From Streptococcus sanguinis (GTDB lineage: Bacteria; Bacillota; Bacilli; Lactobacillales; Streptococcaceae), in NCBI RefSeq assembly GCF_900635155.1, contig NZ_LR134002.1, positions 682,001-746,000 on the forward strand: a stretch of 64,000 nucleotides of DNA, given 5' to 3'. Of the stretch, positions 24,709 through 33,923 are shown in pieces. The translations under genes and the position numbers were made by a program. How positions within the stretch are numbered: position 1 is the first letter of the stretch; each line of letters begins with the position of its first letter. The notes below the pieces were generated by a model, which made no database searches, was not told the origin of the DNA, and worked only from the letters and a program-made list of their open reading frames with translations.

Positions 24709-25131
24709 ATGGGAAAAGCTTTATTAACAGATGAAATCATTGAGCGGGCTAACCGCGGTGAGGATATTTCGGGGCCGCCTCTCATGGATGACGAGGAAAC
24801 CAAGATTCTTTCAACTGGCAGAAGCTCCTTTAGCGCGCAGCAGTCTAGCCGACAGGATACTCAGTTTGGTTATCAAAGCCCTCAAAACCGCTTTGGTTAT
24901 GAAGAAGCTCGGTCTCAGCAGAATCAGAGTCGTTTTGGCTATCAGACTGCTCAAAACCAAGAGGAGTTTACAGATGAGACTCTGCACATTGAGGTAGATC
25001 CGACCGTGACTAAGAGCCGTCGGATTGAAAACCAAAAGCGGAGCCTCTTTCAAGCCAAACTCAATAAGATCCTCCTTTGGGTGGTTATCCTCTTGATTGG
25101 TTTGATTGCTGCTATTATTTGGTGGCCTTAA
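24709..25131 (+). CDS. macP: MacP, membrane cofactor of class A PBP2a
   Basis: The 140-residue protein has a cytosolic N-terminus and one C-terminal membrane helix (about 119-138). Its place after glmU-nudix and before mtn is that of pneumococcal macP, whose product activates PBP2a and is phosphorylated by the kinase Stk[13 protein letters not shown] around T31 fits the known phospho-site region. The middle part carries three FGY repeats (53-55, 62-64, 76-78) separated by Gln/Asn-rich spacers, longer than I expect for pneumococcal MacP. The call rests on synteny, topology and the N-terminal motif. Confidence 0.7.
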   Translation: MGKALLTDEIIERANRGEDISGPPLMDDEETKILSTGRSSFSAQQSSRQDTQFGYQSPQNRFGYEEARSQQNQSRFGYQTAQNQEEFTDETLHIEVDPTVTKSRRIENQKRSLFQAKLNKILLWVVILLIGLIAAIIWWP

Positions 25132-25151
25132 AAACCAGCTCTATTGCACTT

Positions 25152-25184
25152 AAAAGGAAGCCTAGCCTGTCTAAGCTTCTTTTT
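25152..25184 (+). terminator. Rho-independent terminator after macP
   Basis: AAAAGGAAGC (25152-25161) pairs with GCTTCTTTTT (25175-25184). It separates macP from mtn. Confidence 0.65.
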
Positions 25185-25207
25185 CATCAGATGATTTGAG
25201 GTATTAT

Positions 25208-25900
25208 ATGAAAATTGGAATTATCGCAGCCATGCCTGAGGAGTTGAAGATTCTGCTGGAGCATTTGAAAAATCCGCAAAAGCACCTGCGTTTGGGACAT
25301 GTCTATCATACGGGTTCCATCGGCTACCATGAAGTGGTGTTGGTCGAAAGCGGGATTGGCAAGGTTATGTCCGCTATGAGTGTGGCTGTTTTGGTCAATG
25401 ACTTCAAGGTTACAGCCGTGATTAACACAGGCTCAGCTGGAGCAGTGGCAGAAGGTCTGGCTATCGGAGACGTGGTGGTCGCAGATCGTCTGGTCTACCA
25501 TGATGTGGACGTAACAGCCTTCGGCTATGATTACGGTCAGATGGCACGGCAGCCACTCTATTTTGAAGCGAGCCGCTATCTGGTTGCTGAAATGAAGAAA
25601 ATTTTGGAAAAGACCCATCAAAATGCAAGAGTAGGGTTGATTGCGACAGGTGACAGCTTTGTTGCTGGTCAAGACAAGATTGATCGCATTAAGGAGCATT
25701 TCCCAGATGTCCTGGCTGTCGAGATGGAGGGCGCAGCTATTGCTCAAGCCACACATTCGATCGGCCTGCCTTTTATGGTTATTCGCGCCATGAGCGATAC
25801 GGCAAGTCATGATGCTAATGTCACTTTTGATGAATTCATTCTTGAAGCTGGTAAACGCTCGGCAGAAACCCTGATTCAGTTTCTGAAAGAGTTAGTTTAA
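25208..25900 (+). CDS. mtn: 5'-methylthioadenosine/S-adenosylhomocysteine nucleosidase
   Basis: The 230-residue protein has the nucleosidase features IIAAMPEE at the N-terminus, NTGSAGA, DVDVTAFGYDYGQ, and the catalytic-side EMEGAAIAQ and SDTASHD near the end. It cleaves methylthioadenosine and S-adenosylhomocysteine to adenine, feeding methionine recycling and AI-2 formation with LuxS. The ATG at 25208 follows TTGAGG; the TTG at 25196 is part of that site. Confidence 0.95.
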   Translation: MKIGIIAAMPEELKILLEHLKNPQKHLRLGHVYHTGSIGYHEVVLVESGIGKVMSAMSVAVLVNDFKVTAVINTGSAGAVAEGLAIGDVVVADRLVYHDVDVTAFGYDYGQMARQPLYFEASRYLVAEMKKILEKTHQNARVGLIATGDSFVAGQDKIDRIKEHFPDVLAVEMEGAAIAQATHSIGLPFMVIRAMSDTASHDANVTFDEFILEAGKRSAETLIQFLKELV

Positions 25901-25912
25901 GGGAGAGATAGT

Positions 25913-26221
25913 ATGTACAAAGAGTCTTATTTTGATGGTGGTCTCTTTTCTTACATCGGTCATGTGATTTTAGCTACCTTGATTACCGTTTTTACACTGG
26001 GAATTTGTGCACCTTGGGGCATGTGTATTCTGTATAATTGGAAGATAAAACATACAGTTATTGACGGGCACCGTCTTTATTTTGACGGTACTGCTATGCA
26101 GCTTTTTGGGAATTGGATCAAGTGGTGGCTCCTGACCATTGTTACCTTTGGTATTTATGGCTTTTGGCTGAAGATCAAACTGACCCAGTGGATTACCAAG
26201 CATACACATCATGCGAATTGA
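25913..26221 (+). CDS. Small DUF898 (YjgN-like) membrane protein
   Basis: The 102-residue protein has two to three membrane segments and two copies of a motif ending in a G-I-Y/W-G-F-W type turn (TLGICAPWG and FGIYGFWLKIK), with RLYFDGTAMQLFGNWIKW between, typical of DUF898. The function of the family is unknown. It begins 12 bp after mtn and may be co-transcribed with it; a terminator follows. Confidence 0.7.
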   Translation: MYKESYFDGGLFSYIGHVILATLITVFTLGICAPWGMCILYNWKIKHTVIDGHRLYFDGTAMQLFGNWIKWWLLTIVTFGIYGFWLKIKLTQWITKHTHHAN

Positions 26222-26229
26222 GAACAAGC

Positions 26230-26255
26230 AAGCGAGACTTAAGTGGCTCGCTTTT
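26230..26255 (+). terminator. Rho-independent terminator after the DUF898 gene
   Basis: AAGCGAG (26230-26236) pairs with CTCGCTT (26247-26253), followed by Ts. Confidence 0.75.
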
Positions 26256-26332
26256 CCTTTTCTTCTGTCTTGCCAAAAAATCCCTTTTGATGGTATAATC
26301 AAGGAACTGCAATCAATGATAGAGGAGAAAAA

Positions 26333-27874
26333 ATGAGTATCTTAGAAGTGAAAAATCTCAGCCACGGTTTCGGAGACCGGGCTATTTTTGAGGATGTATC
26401 CTTCCGACTCCTTAAGGGTGAGCATATCGGCCTAGTCGGTGCCAATGGTGAGGGAAAGTCAACCTTTATGAGTATTGTGACGGGTAAAATGCTGCCGGAT
26501 GAAGGTAAGGTTGAGTGGTCCAAGTATGTGACGGCTGGCTATCTGGACCAGCATGCTGTTTTGGAGCAAGGGCAATCTGTCCGCGATGTCTTGCGCACGG
26601 CCTTTGACGAGCTTTTCAAGACCGAGGCTCGTATCAATGAAATCTATATGAGCATGGCTGAGGAAGGAGTCGATGTTGATGCCCTGATGGAAGAAGTGGG
26701 CGAGCTGCAGGACCGCTTGGAGAGCCGAGATTTTTATACTTTAGATGCCAAGATTGACGAGGTTGCACGGGCTCTGGGCGTCATGGACTACGGTATGGAG
26801 AGTGATGTGACGGAGCTATCTGGTGGGCAGCGGACCAAGGTTCTCTTGGCAAAGCTGCTTCTTGAAAAACCAGATATCCTGCTCTTAGACGAGCCAACCA
26901 ACTATCTGGATGCGGAGCATATTGACTGGCTCAAGCGCTACCTACAGAACTATGAAAATGCCTTTGTTCTGATCTCGCACGATATTCCTTTCCTGAATGA
27001 TGTGATCAATATCGTCTACCATGTGGAAAATCAGCACTTGACTCGTTATTCTGGCGACTACTATCAGTTTCAGGAAGTTTATGAGATGAAAAAATCTCAG
27101 CTAGAAGCGGCCTATGAGCGTCAACAGAAAGAAATTGCGGACCTCAAGGACTTTGTAGCTCGCAACAAAGCCCGTGTGGCTACCCGTAATATGGCTATGT
27201 CCCGTCAGAAAAAACTGGATAAGATGGACATTATTGAGCTGCAGAGTGAGAAGCCAAAGCCTACCTTTGACTTCAAGCCTGCCCGCACACCTGGCCGCTT
27301 TATCTTCCAAGCCAAGGATTTGCAGATTGGTTACGACCGACCGCTGACCCAGCCCTTTAACCTGACCTTTGAGCGCAATCAGAAGGTGGCTATCATCGGG
27401 GCAAATGGGATTGGAAAAACAACCCTGCTCAAGAGTTTGCTGGGGATTATCCCGCCTATCGCAGGTCAAGTCGAGCGTGGGGACTATCTGGAGCTTGGCT
27501 ATTTCGAGCAGGAAGTCGAAGGCGGCAATCGTCAGACACCGCTGGAAGCAGTCTGGAACGCCTTTCCGGCTCTTAATCAGGCGGAAGTCCGAGCGGCTCT
27601 GGCCAGATGTGGTCTGACTTCCAAGCACATCGAGAGCCAGATCCAGGTCCTTTCAGGTGGAGAGCAGGCCAAGGTCCGTCTGTGCCTCCTCATGAACCGA
27701 GAAAATAATGTCCTAGTTCTGGACGAGCCAACCAATCACCTGGATGTCGATGCCAAGGAGGAGCTCAAACGAGCTCTGAAAGAATACAAGGGCAGCATCC
27801 TTATGGTCTGCCACGAGCCTGATTTCTATGAAGGCTGGATGGATCAAATCTGGGATTTTAACCAGTTGACTTGA
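26333..27874 (+). CDS. ABC-F family ATPase (YkpA/YbiT type)
   Basis: The 513-residue protein has two ATP-binding domains on one chain without membrane segments: Walker A GANGEGKST and GANGIGKTT, signatures LSGGQRTKV and LSGGEQAKV, and DEPTN in both Walker B motifs. The linker between them (about 235-300) is basic and helical, the part of ABC-F proteins that reaches into the ribosomal E site. It is therefore a translation factor or ribosome-protection protein rather than a transporter. A short interdomain linker suits the housekeeping YkpA/YbiT group rather than a resistance type. AGAGGAGAAAA precedes the ATG. Confidence 0.88.
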   Translation: MSILEVKNLSHGFGDRAIFEDVSFRLLKGEHIGLVGANGEGKSTFMSIVTGKMLPDEGKVEWSKYVTAGYLDQHAVLEQGQSVRDVLRTAFDELFKTEARINEIYMSMAEEGVDVDALMEEVGELQDRLESRDFYTLDAKIDEVARALGVMDYGMESDVTELSGGQRTKVLLAKLLLEKPDILLLDEPTNYLDAEHIDWLKRYLQNYENAFVLISHDIPFLNDVINIVYHVENQHLTRYSGDYYQFQEVYEMKKSQLEAAYERQQKEIADLKDFVARNKARVATRNMAMSRQKKLDKMDIIELQSEKPKPTFDFKPARTPGRFIFQAKDLQIGYDRPLTQPFNLTFERNQKVAIIGANGIGKTTLLKSLLGIIPPIAGQVERGDYLELGYFEQEVEGGNRQTPLEAVWNAFPALNQAEVRAALARCGLTSKHIESQIQVLSGGEQAKVRLCLLMNRENNVLVLDEPTNHLDVDAKEELKRALKEYKGSILMVCHEPDFYEGWMDQIWDFNQLT

Positions 27875-27891
27875 TAAAATTTAATAAAAGA

Positions 27892-27923
27892 AAAGAGACG
27901 GTTCATTGAGAATCGTCTCTTTC
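27892..27923. terminator. Probably bidirectional terminator
   Basis: AAAGAGACGGTTC (27892-27904) pairs with GAATCGTCTCTTT (27910-27922). A run of A before and T after means it can serve both the ABC-F gene and the convergent zinc-ribbon gene. Confidence 0.75.
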
Positions 27924-27928
27924 TGTTG

Positions 27929-28165
27929 CTAATAATTCAAAAACTGCTCGATTTCCTGCTTTTCAATCTGTTTACCGTGCTGGCAGACAGGGCAGGTGAG
28001 GTAATGTTTTCTACCATAAGGAAAGGTAGGAATCCAATAAAGTGTAAACTTTCGGCCGGTTTCAATAATGTCCCAAGGTGCGACGTTGTGGCAGTTGGCA
28101 CACTCGATACTGCTTTGGGTCTGTCCTACGTTTTTCTGATAACCTTTATATCCCCAGATAATCAT
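27929..28165 (-). CDS. Zinc-ribbon protein
   Basis: The 78-residue protein has two CxxC pairs (CANC and CPVC, about 35 residues apart) that would bind one zinc ion, as in the zinc_ribbon_15 type. There is no membrane segment. It is the last gene of a minus-strand group after the cyclophilin lipoprotein. The function is unknown. Confidence 0.7.
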   Translation of the reverse strand: MIIWGYKGYQKNVGQTQSSIECANCHNVAPWDIIETGRKFTLYWIPTFPYGRKHYLTCPVCQHGKQIEKQEIEQFLNY

Positions 28166-28200
28166 ATTGATTTCCCTCCTTTATTGGTTGGGCACTCAGC

Positions 28201-29019
28201 TTATTTACTGAAGTCATAGTCCTTGATAATCTCGATTTTTTCAATCTTGATATCTTTTTTAGGCTTGTCGTTGTCGTCTGTTTCTGCGGCAGCGATTTTG
28301 TCCACCACATCCATCCCTTCCAGCACTTGGCCAAAGACGGTATAAGCTCCGCCATCTAAAGTAGGATTTCCACCGTTTTTATAGGCTTCGATGATCTTAT
28401 CTGGGAAAGAATCCGTAGACATTTGGCTGGACAGGTCTTTCTTGCTTTGGTTGATAAAGAACTGACTGCCATTGGTATCAGGGCCTGCATTGGCCATGGA
28501 TAGGGCGCCTCGAATATTATAGAGATATGGAGAATACTCATTTTTAAAGCCGTTTCCAGAGTCTTTAGACTTGTCTTTGCCCTTCCAGATAGACTCACCC
28601 CCAGTGCCGTCACCTTTAGGGTCTCCGGTCTGAATCATAAATTCATTGATAACGCGGTGGAATAAAACGCCGTCATAGTAGCCTTCCTTAGCATGGGTCA
28701 GGAAGTTTTCAACGGCTAGTGGGGCTTGTTTTGGAAAGAGCTTGATGCGGATATCGCCTTCAGTCGTTATCAACTTGACTTCCGCTTCATCTTCAGCAAC
28801 TTCTGTAGATAGCTGCGGAAAATTGGCATTTTCGTTGGTCATGGCATCCTTGAATTGCTCACGGAGTTTGCTGGTTTCCTCTGGATCAGAGCTAGAGCTC
28901 ACTAGTGAGGAACTGCTGGACGGGTCGGAGGAGCTAGTAGCCTCCTTTTCCTTGCCTTTGCCAGAGCAGCCAGCCAAGACAAGTCCTGATAAGAGGCTGA
29001 TAAGAAGAATTTTTTTCAT
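28201..29019 (-). CDS. Lipoprotein peptidyl-prolyl cis-trans isomerase (cyclophilin)
   Basis: The 272-residue protein has a lipoprotein signal with lipobox LAGC (C18), a Ser/Glu-rich linker (about 25-60) and a cyclophilin domain: LFHRVINEFMIQTGDPKGDG, then GALSMANAG and SQFFINQ. It is tethered to the outer membrane face and would assist folding of exported proteins. Such cyclophilins are known in streptococci as SlrA-type lipoproteins. A GAAAGG ribosome-binding site precedes the start on this strand. Confidence 0.9.
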   Translation of the reverse strand: MKKILLISLLSGLVLAGCSGKGKEKEATSSSDPSSSSSLVSSSSDPEETSKLREQFKDAMTNENANFPQLSTEVAEDEAEVKLITTEGDIRIKLFPKQAPLAVENFLTHAKEGYYDGVLFHRVINEFMIQTGDPKGDGTGGESIWKGKDKSKDSGNGFKNEYSPYLYNIRGALSMANAGPDTNGSQFFINQSKKDLSSQMSTDSFPDKIIEAYKNGGNPTLDGGAYTVFGQVLEGMDVVDKIAAAETDDNDKPKKDIKIEKIEIIKDYDFSK

Positions 29020-29073
29020 ATAAAACCTTTCTCACATTTGATTGTAAACTACTGATATTTTACTACAATTAGG

Positions 29074-29493
29074 CTAGTTTTTCAAATCCTCCTGTGTCAG
29101 ACAATCCAGGAGCAGATTTTTAAGTCCTGCTGGCCGTAAGTTCAGGCCGCAAATTGCTTCTATGTCTAACCATTCGGGTTGATAGATATTCTGGGCATGA
29201 CTGCGAAGGGCTTCCTCGCCCTGAATCATTGGGGCTGATGTATGGCTGATAGTGGCACGAAAATAGATTTCTAAGCGTTGGCCATTTCTGAAAGTAAAGG
29301 CTGGCTGCAGTTGCTTTTCAGACAAGCTCCAACCCAGCTCTTCCTGAATTTCTCGCTGAGCTACTTTGACTGCAGTTTCACCTGACTCGGCTCCGCCGCC
29401 TGGTATCACAAAATACTCTTCTCCATTTTTCCAGCGGTGGATGAGCAGTATTTGCTTGGTTTGGGGATTGTAAAGAATGACTCCGGCTCGCAT
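29074..29493 (-). CDS. Nudix hydrolase
   Basis: The 139-residue protein is a single nudix domain: GGGAESGETAVKVAQREIQ leading to EELGW matches GX5EX7REUXEEXGU. The substrate cannot be told; the family includes house-cleaning nucleotide phosphatases. It is on the minus strand ahead of the cyclophilin gene, with about 54 bp between them, so they could share a transcript. Confidence 0.8.
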   Translation of the reverse strand: MRAGVILYNPQTKQILLIHRWKNGEEYFVIPGGGAESGETAVKVAQREIQEELGWSLSEKQLQPAFTFRNGQRLEIYFRATISHTSAPMIQGEEALRSHAQNIYQPEWLDIEAICGLNLRPAGLKNLLLDCLTQEDLKN

Positions 29494-29715
29494 TATATTA
29501 CTCCTGAAATGTTTTTACTGTTAATTAGAATTCCCTCTATTCTAACACAAGAACAAGAGTTTTGCTGGGACTTGTTAAAAGTATGGTAGAGTGAACAAAT
29601 TCATCTTGATCTAATTAAATTTTATCTGAAGAGAGATCTTAATAGCAGGCGAACTTGTGCATTGAGAGATGTTATGATAAAATAAACAGAGTAAAAATAA
29701 TAAGGAGTGTTTTCC

Positions 29716-29898
29716 ATGGAGAAAAGACTGACAAGAGATGTCAACAACAAGAAAATCGCTGGTGTATGTGCTGGTATCGCAAACTACTTTGATTTAGATC
29801 CAACCTTGGTTCGTGTTATTTGGATTCTTTTGGTCTGTGTGGCAGGTACAGGTGTCTTGGCTTACTTGATTGCTTGGGCGGTTATGCCAGAGGCTTAA
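29716..29898 (+). CDS. Small PspC-domain membrane protein
   Basis: The 60-residue protein is one PspC domain: RDVNNKKIAGVCAGIANYFDL at the N-terminus, then one membrane segment (about 34-57) ending in AVMPEA. PspC proteins act in envelope stress sensing. I start at the ATG at 29716 because TAAGGAG (29701-29707) overlaps the upstream GTG at 29707. An extended -10, TGTTATGAT, lies at 29670-29678. The gap 29494-29715 shows nothing else. Confidence 0.8.
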   Translation: MEKRLTRDVNNKKIAGVCAGIANYFDLDPTLVRVIWILLVCVAGTGVLAYLIAWAVMPEA

Positions 29899-30010
29899 AA
29901 AATTAAATGGTAGAAAATTGAGAACTGGCTAGTCCAGTTCTTTTTGCGTGGATAAATAAGTTTTTTTGCTTCTGATTTAGATAAAAGATTTCTCATCTAA
30001 GGCTCAAATA

Positions 30011-30019
30011 TGGTATAAT
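30011..30019 (+). promoter_or_regulatory. Extended -10 promoter placing the ftsK transcript start at its ATG
   Basis: TGGTATAAT at 30011-30019 is a consensus extended -10. With the usual 6-7 bp to the start site, transcription begins at about 30025-30027, and the start codon is at 30027. There is no recognisable ribosome-binding site. The mRNA would be leaderless or nearly so. Confidence 0.6.
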
Positions 30020-30026
30020 AAGGGTT

Positions 30027-32333
30027 ATGGCAACTAAGAAAAACACGAAAAAAGGCCGGACAACTCGCCGGCCGACAAAAGCAGAATTAGAAAGACAAAA
30101 AGCAATAAAGAGAATGATTGCCACCTTTGTGCTGGCTCTTATTCTTTTGTTTGCAGCAATTAAGCTGGGTGCCTTTGGGGTTACTATTTATAATATGATT
30201 CGCCTCTTGGTGGGAAGCTTGGCCTATCTGGCTATTCTGGCCAGCTTTGGCTATCTCTTTTTTTTCAAGTGGCTGCACAAGCACGAGGGGACGGTTTCAG
30301 GATTTCTCAGCCTCTTTTTGGGACTGGAGTTAATCTTCCAAGCTTATTTCGTCAGTGTGTTGAAGCTAGAAGGGGCAGCTGTCTTATCCACAACTCTAGG
30401 CAGGGTCTTGACTGATCTGACAGCCTTTAAGGTCAGCTCCTTCGCGGGTGGCGGCCTGCTGGGCTCTCTCCTGTACGCACCAATCTCTTTCCTTTTTTCA
30501 AATATCGGTTCTTATTTCTTCGGCCTGCTGCTCATTCTTTTGGGCGGTCTGCTTATGAGCCCTTGGTCTATCTATGATATTTCAGAAAAGGCTATGGCAG
30601 CCTTTCAAAATTGGAGAGAAAAGCAAGAAGAAAAGCGTCAGCTCCGTTTCCTGGAGCAGGAAGAAAAAGCTGCACAGGCAGCTATGCAAGCCATTGAAGT
30701 AGAGCAAGAGGAAGCTGAAGTTGATCCTGAAACAGGAGAGATTTTAGATGACGAGGACTTGTCAGAAACAGCTGTGGACTTTGACGAAGCAGACTATGAG
30801 GAACTAGGAGAGTATGACCCTCATGAGCCTCTGGACTTTGGTCGCGAAGAAGAGATGGAGGAGGCAGACGCGGACGTGGACGTAGAAGTGGACTTCACCA
30901 CCAAGGAAAGTCTGGACTACAAGCTGCCGACCATCAACCTCTTTGCGCCTGACAAGCCTAAAAACCAGTCTAAAGAAAAGCGCATTGTCCGAGACAATAT
31001 TAAGATTTTGGAAGAAACCTTTGCTAGTTTTGGCATCAAGGCTGCTGTTGAGCGGGCTGAAATCGGACCTTCCGTCACTAAGTACGAGGTCAAGCCAGCT
31101 GTTGGTGTTCGGGTCAATCGGATTTCCAATCTGGCTGATGACTTGGCTCTTGCCCTAGCTGCTAAGGATGTGCGGATTGAAGCGCCGATTCCTGGGAAAT
31201 CTCTTGTCGGGATTGAAGTACCCAACTCTGAAGTTGCGACCGTGACCTTCCGAGAACTCTGGGAGCAGTCGAAGACGGATGCCAGCAAGCTCCTAGAAAT
31301 CCCACTTGGTAAGGCTGTCAACGGCTCTGTCCGTTCCTTTGACTTGGCTAAGATGCCCCATCTCTTGGTAGCGGGCTCTACTGGCTCTGGTAAATCTGTG
31401 GCCGTCAACGGTATTATTGCCAGCATTCTCATGAAGGCCAGACCGGATGAAGTCAAGTTTATGATGGTGGATCCAAAGATGGTGGAACTGTCCGTTTATA
31501 ATGACATTCCTCACTTGCTTATCCCAGTCGTGACCAATCCACGTAAGGCTAGCCGCGCCCTCCAGAAGGTTGTAGACGAGATGGAAAACCGCTATGAACT
31601 CTTCTCCAAGGTCGGTGCCCGTAACATTGCTGGCTATAATGCTAAAGTAGCCGAGTACAATGCCCAATCAGAGTACAAGCAAGTTCCCCTGCCTTTAATC
31701 GTTGTCATCGTGGACGAGCTGGCTGACCTTATGATGGTGGCCAGCAAGGAAGTGGAAGACGCCATTATTCGGTTGGGACAAAAAGCGCGTGCGGCTGGGA
31801 TTCACATGATTCTGGCTACCCAGCGACCATCTGTAGATGTTATCTCCGGTCTGATTAAGGCCAATGTACCCTCTCGGATTGCCTTTGCTGTGTCCAGCGG
31901 GACAGACAGTCGGACCATTCTGGATGAAAATGGGGCAGAAAAGCTCTTGGGTCGAGGAGACATGCTCTTTAAGCCTATTGATGAAAACCATCCGGTTCGT
32001 TTGCAGGGCTCCTTTATCTCAGATGAAGATGTGGAGCGAATTGTTGCCTTTGTCAAGAACCAAGCTGAAGCTGATTATGACGATAGCTTTGATCCTGGTG
32101 AAGTATCTGAAAGTGATTTGGATACTGGCGGGGGCGACGATGAAGGTGATCCTCTCTTTGAAGAAGCCAAGGCCTTGGTTATCGAGACTCAGAAAGCCAG
32201 CGCATCTATGATTCAACGGCGACTCTCGGTCGGCTTTAATCGGGCCACTCGTCTTATGGAAGAACTCGAAGCGGCTGGCGTTATCGGACCAGCCGAAGGA
32301 ACAAAGCCAAGAAAAGTTTTGCAGACTAATTGA
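30027..32333 (+). CDS. ftsK: DNA translocase FtsK/SpoIIIE
   Basis: The 768-residue protein has four N-terminal membrane segments (about 30-180), an acidic linker (about 230-290), the motor domain with Walker A GSTGSGKS (K456) and Walker [11 protein letters not shown], and a C-terminal winged-helix gamma domain (about 700-765) that reads orienting DNA sequences. It pumps chromosome ends through the division septum and activates dimer resolution. The length fits Gram-positive FtsK/SpoIIIE. The N-terminus is very basic ([14 protein letters not shown]). Start-codon choice is set by the promoter described at 30011. Confidence 0.95.
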   Translation: MATKKNTKKGRTTRRPTKAELERQKAIKRMIATFVLALILLFAAIKLGAFGVTIYNMIRLLVGSLAYLAILASFGYLFFFKWLHKHEGTVSGFLSLFLGLELIFQAYFVSVLKLEGAAVLSTTLGRVLTDLTAFKVSSFAGGGLLGSLLYAPISFLFSNIGSYFFGLLLILLGGLLMSPWSIYDISEKAMAAFQNWREKQEEKRQLRFLEQEEKAAQAAMQAIEVEQEEAEVDPETGEILDDEDLSETAVDFDEADYEELGEYDPHEPLDFGREEEMEEADADVDVEVDFTTKESLDYKLPTINLFAPDKPKNQSKEKRIVRDNIKILEETFASFGIKAAVERAEIGPSVTKYEVKPAVGVRVNRISNLADDLALALAAKDVRIEAPIPGKSLVGIEVPNSEVATVTFRELWEQSKTDASKLLEIPLGKAVNGSVRSFDLAKMPHLLVAGSTGSGKSVAVNGIIASILMKARPDEVKFMMVDPKMVELSVYNDIPHLLIPVVTNPRKASRALQKVVDEMENRYELFSKVGARNIAGYNAKVAEYNAQSEYKQVPLPLIVVIVDELADLMMVASKEVEDAIIRLGQKARAAGIHMILATQRPSVDVISGLIKANVPSRIAFAVSSGTDSRTILDENGAEKLLGRGDMLFKPIDENHPVRLQGSFISDEDVERIVAFVKNQAEADYDDSFDPGEVSESDLDTGGGDDEGDPLFEEAKALVIETQKASASMIQRRLSVGFNRATRLMEELEAAGVIGPAEGTKPRKVLQTN

Positions 32334-32379
32334 TTCTAATTTCACTAGTCTGCCAGTAAGATAATTATTTGATAAAAAC

Positions 32380-32411
32380 AAATCTGCCAGCAGTCAGCCA
32401 GCAGATTTTCT
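32380..32411 (+). terminator. Rho-independent terminator of ftsK
   Basis: AAATCTGC (32380-32387) pairs with GCAGATTT (32401-32408), with a T run after. It ends just before the VOC gene. Confidence 0.75.
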
Positions 32412-32446
32412 CTACTTACACATTGCCATGGGAAGGAAAAGAAGGT

Positions 32447-32833
32447 ATGAAACTAGACACTATTCACCATATAGCTATCATCGGTCATGATTATGCTAAG
32501 ACCAGGGAGTTTTATGTGGACAAGCTGGGCTTTGACATGCTAGATGAGCACCATCGGCCGGACAAGCAGGATATTCTCTTTAATGTCCGCAAGGGAAATC
32601 TGACTCTGGAAATTTTCATCAAGGAAGAAGCTCCTAAGCGGCCAGCCCTGCCGTATCCTGAGCATACTGGTCTGAGGCATCTGGCCTTTCGAGTGACAAA
32701 TGTCAAAGAAACGCTGGAGGAATTTGACCGTTTGGAGATTCCCCATACTGAGCTGCGTTATGACGACTTTGACGGGCGTAAGATGGCTTTCTTCTTTGAT
32801 CCGGATGGCCTGCCTCTGGAGATTCACGAATAA
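32447..32833 (+). CDS. VOC/glyoxalase-family protein
   Basis: The 128-residue protein is one vicinal-oxygen-chelate domain with two beta-alpha-beta-beta-beta halves: IHHIAIIGHDYAKTREFY first, and LRHLAFRVTNVKETLEEF second. Metal-ligand candidates are the His of HHIAI, the Glu of LEIF, the His of RHLAF and the Glu of LEIHE. It is likely a lactoylglutathione-lyase-like enzyme or a dioxygenase relative; the substrate is unknown. The ATG at 32447 follows AAGAAGG; upstream codons cross the ftsK terminator. Confidence 0.8.
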   Translation: MKLDTIHHIAIIGHDYAKTREFYVDKLGFDMLDEHHRPDKQDILFNVRKGNLTLEIFIKEEAPKRPALPYPEHTGLRHLAFRVTNVKETLEEFDRLEIPHTELRYDDFDGRKMAFFFDPDGLPLEIHE

Positions 32834-32902
32834 GACTAGGAGCATCGGAAGGTCCCTTTTTCTTGGTAAAAGAATGACTTGTAAATCTCACATATGAAAA
32901 AC

Positions 32903-32938
32903 CCATCGGCTATCTAATAACCGATGGATTTTGTTTTA
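32903..32938. terminator. Probably bidirectional terminator
   Basis: CCATCGG (32903-32909) pairs with CCGATGG (32921-32927), flanked by A-rich and T-rich sequence, between the convergent VOC and DUF3397 genes. Confidence 0.75.
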
Positions 32939-32943
32939 CATTG

Positions 32944-33291
32944 TTACAAAAAGAGTCCGATGACCATGGCTAGGTACATGAAGAAGGTCAAAAGAAATCC
33001 AGCCCGCCAGAAGAACTTAAAGAACTTAGGATAGTAGAAACTCCGTTTTTTCTTTAGAAAATAGATGGTGATGGCGATAGCGAGAACTGAGAGAGCTAGG
33101 GTTAGCTGGGGCAGCAAGCTGTGGTAGTAGGCCTTGTCTGAAATGATATAAAATTCCACAACAAAAAGCGGAAAAGCCAAGTCCGCAAAGTTTAAACCGT
33201 ATTTTCTTAATTGAAAAACTCGCACAGTAATAGTGGTTAAAATCAAAGTTAAAAAGATAAATAAAATCGAAGCAATCTTTAATAGTGTCAT
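32944..33291 (-). CDS. DUF3397 membrane protein
   Basis: The 115-residue protein has four membrane segments with a basic LKKKRSFYYPKFFKFFWR loop, which fits DUF3397, a family common in streptococci and lactobacilli and without known function. It is divergent from rplK. Confidence 0.75.
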   Translation of the reverse strand: MTLLKIASILFIFLTLILTTITVRVFQLRKYGLNFADLAFPLFVVEFYIISDKAYYHSLLPQLTLALSVLAIAITIYFLKKKRSFYYPKFFKFFWRAGFLLTFFMYLAMVIGLFL

Positions 33292-33336
33292 AAGATTATT
33301 TTACCACAAAAAATTCAAAAAAGAAGATAAAATTCC

Positions 33337-33364
33337 TTGCATTTAACAAAGTTTAGTGTATAAT
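33337..33364 (+). promoter_or_regulatory. Promoter of rplKA
   Basis: TTGCAT (33337-33342) and TATAAT (33359-33364) are 16 bp apart. A GTATGC/GCATAC hairpin (33371-33387) follows in the leader. Confidence 0.75.
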
Positions 33365-33387
33365 AGAAAGGTATGCGAAAAGCATAC

Positions 33388-33428
33388 TTGTGGGAGGTAA
33401 AAATCTTTATTTACCGCCAAAACCACAA
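33388..33428 (+). promoter_or_regulatory. Putative ribosomal protein L1 binding site in the rplK leader
   Basis: TTGTGG (33388-33393) pairs with CCACAA (33423-33428). Inside are GA on the left, a GGTAAA/TTTACC helix, and GCCAAAA on the right. This asymmetric loop beside a GUGG/CCAC helix resembles the L1 site in 23S rRNA and in known L11-operon leaders. L1 would bind and repress translation when in excess. Confidence 0.5.
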
Positions 33429-33442
33429 AGGAGGATTTAAAA

Positions 33443-33868
33443 ATGGCTAAAAAAGTCGAAAAACTTGTAAAATTGCAAATCCCTGCTGGTAAAGCTACTC
33501 CAGCTCCACCAGTTGGTCCTGCGCTTGGTCAAGCCGGTATCAACATCATGGGATTCACTAAGGAGTTCAACGCTCGTACAGCTGATCAAGCTGGTATGAT
33601 TATTCCAGTTGTTATCTCAGTTTACGAAGACAAATCATTCACTTTCGTGACTAAGACTCCGCCAGCTGCTGTTCTTCTGAAGAAAGCTGCAGGTGTTGAA
33701 AAAGGTTCTGGTGAGCCAAACAAAACGAAAGTTGCAACAGTTACTCGTGCGCAAGTACAAGAAATTGCTGAAACTAAGATGCCAGATTTGAACGCTGCAA
33801 ACATCGAGTCTGCAATGCGTATGATTGAAGGTACTGCTCGTTCTATGGGATTCACTGTTGTTGACTAA
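33443..33868 (+). CDS. rplK: 50S ribosomal protein L11
   Basis: The 141-residue protein is full-length L11: [20 protein letters not shown], then [15 protein letters not shown] and the C-terminal RNA-binding domain ending [14 protein letters not shown]. It forms the GTPase-associated region and is needed for RelA activation. AAAGGAGG precedes the ATG, and rplA follows after a 101-bp leader without a terminator. Confidence 0.98.
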   Translation: MAKKVEKLVKLQIPAGKATPAPPVGPALGQAGINIMGFTKEFNARTADQAGMIIPVVISVYEDKSFTFVTKTPPAAVLLKKAAGVEKGSGEPNKTKVATVTRAQVQEIAETKMPDLNAANIESAMRMIEGTARSMGFTVVD

Positions 33869-33923
33869 TCAATAACTTACATCCCATTTGCCCGCACTAC
33901 ACTTGATCAGATTGACGAGTGAC

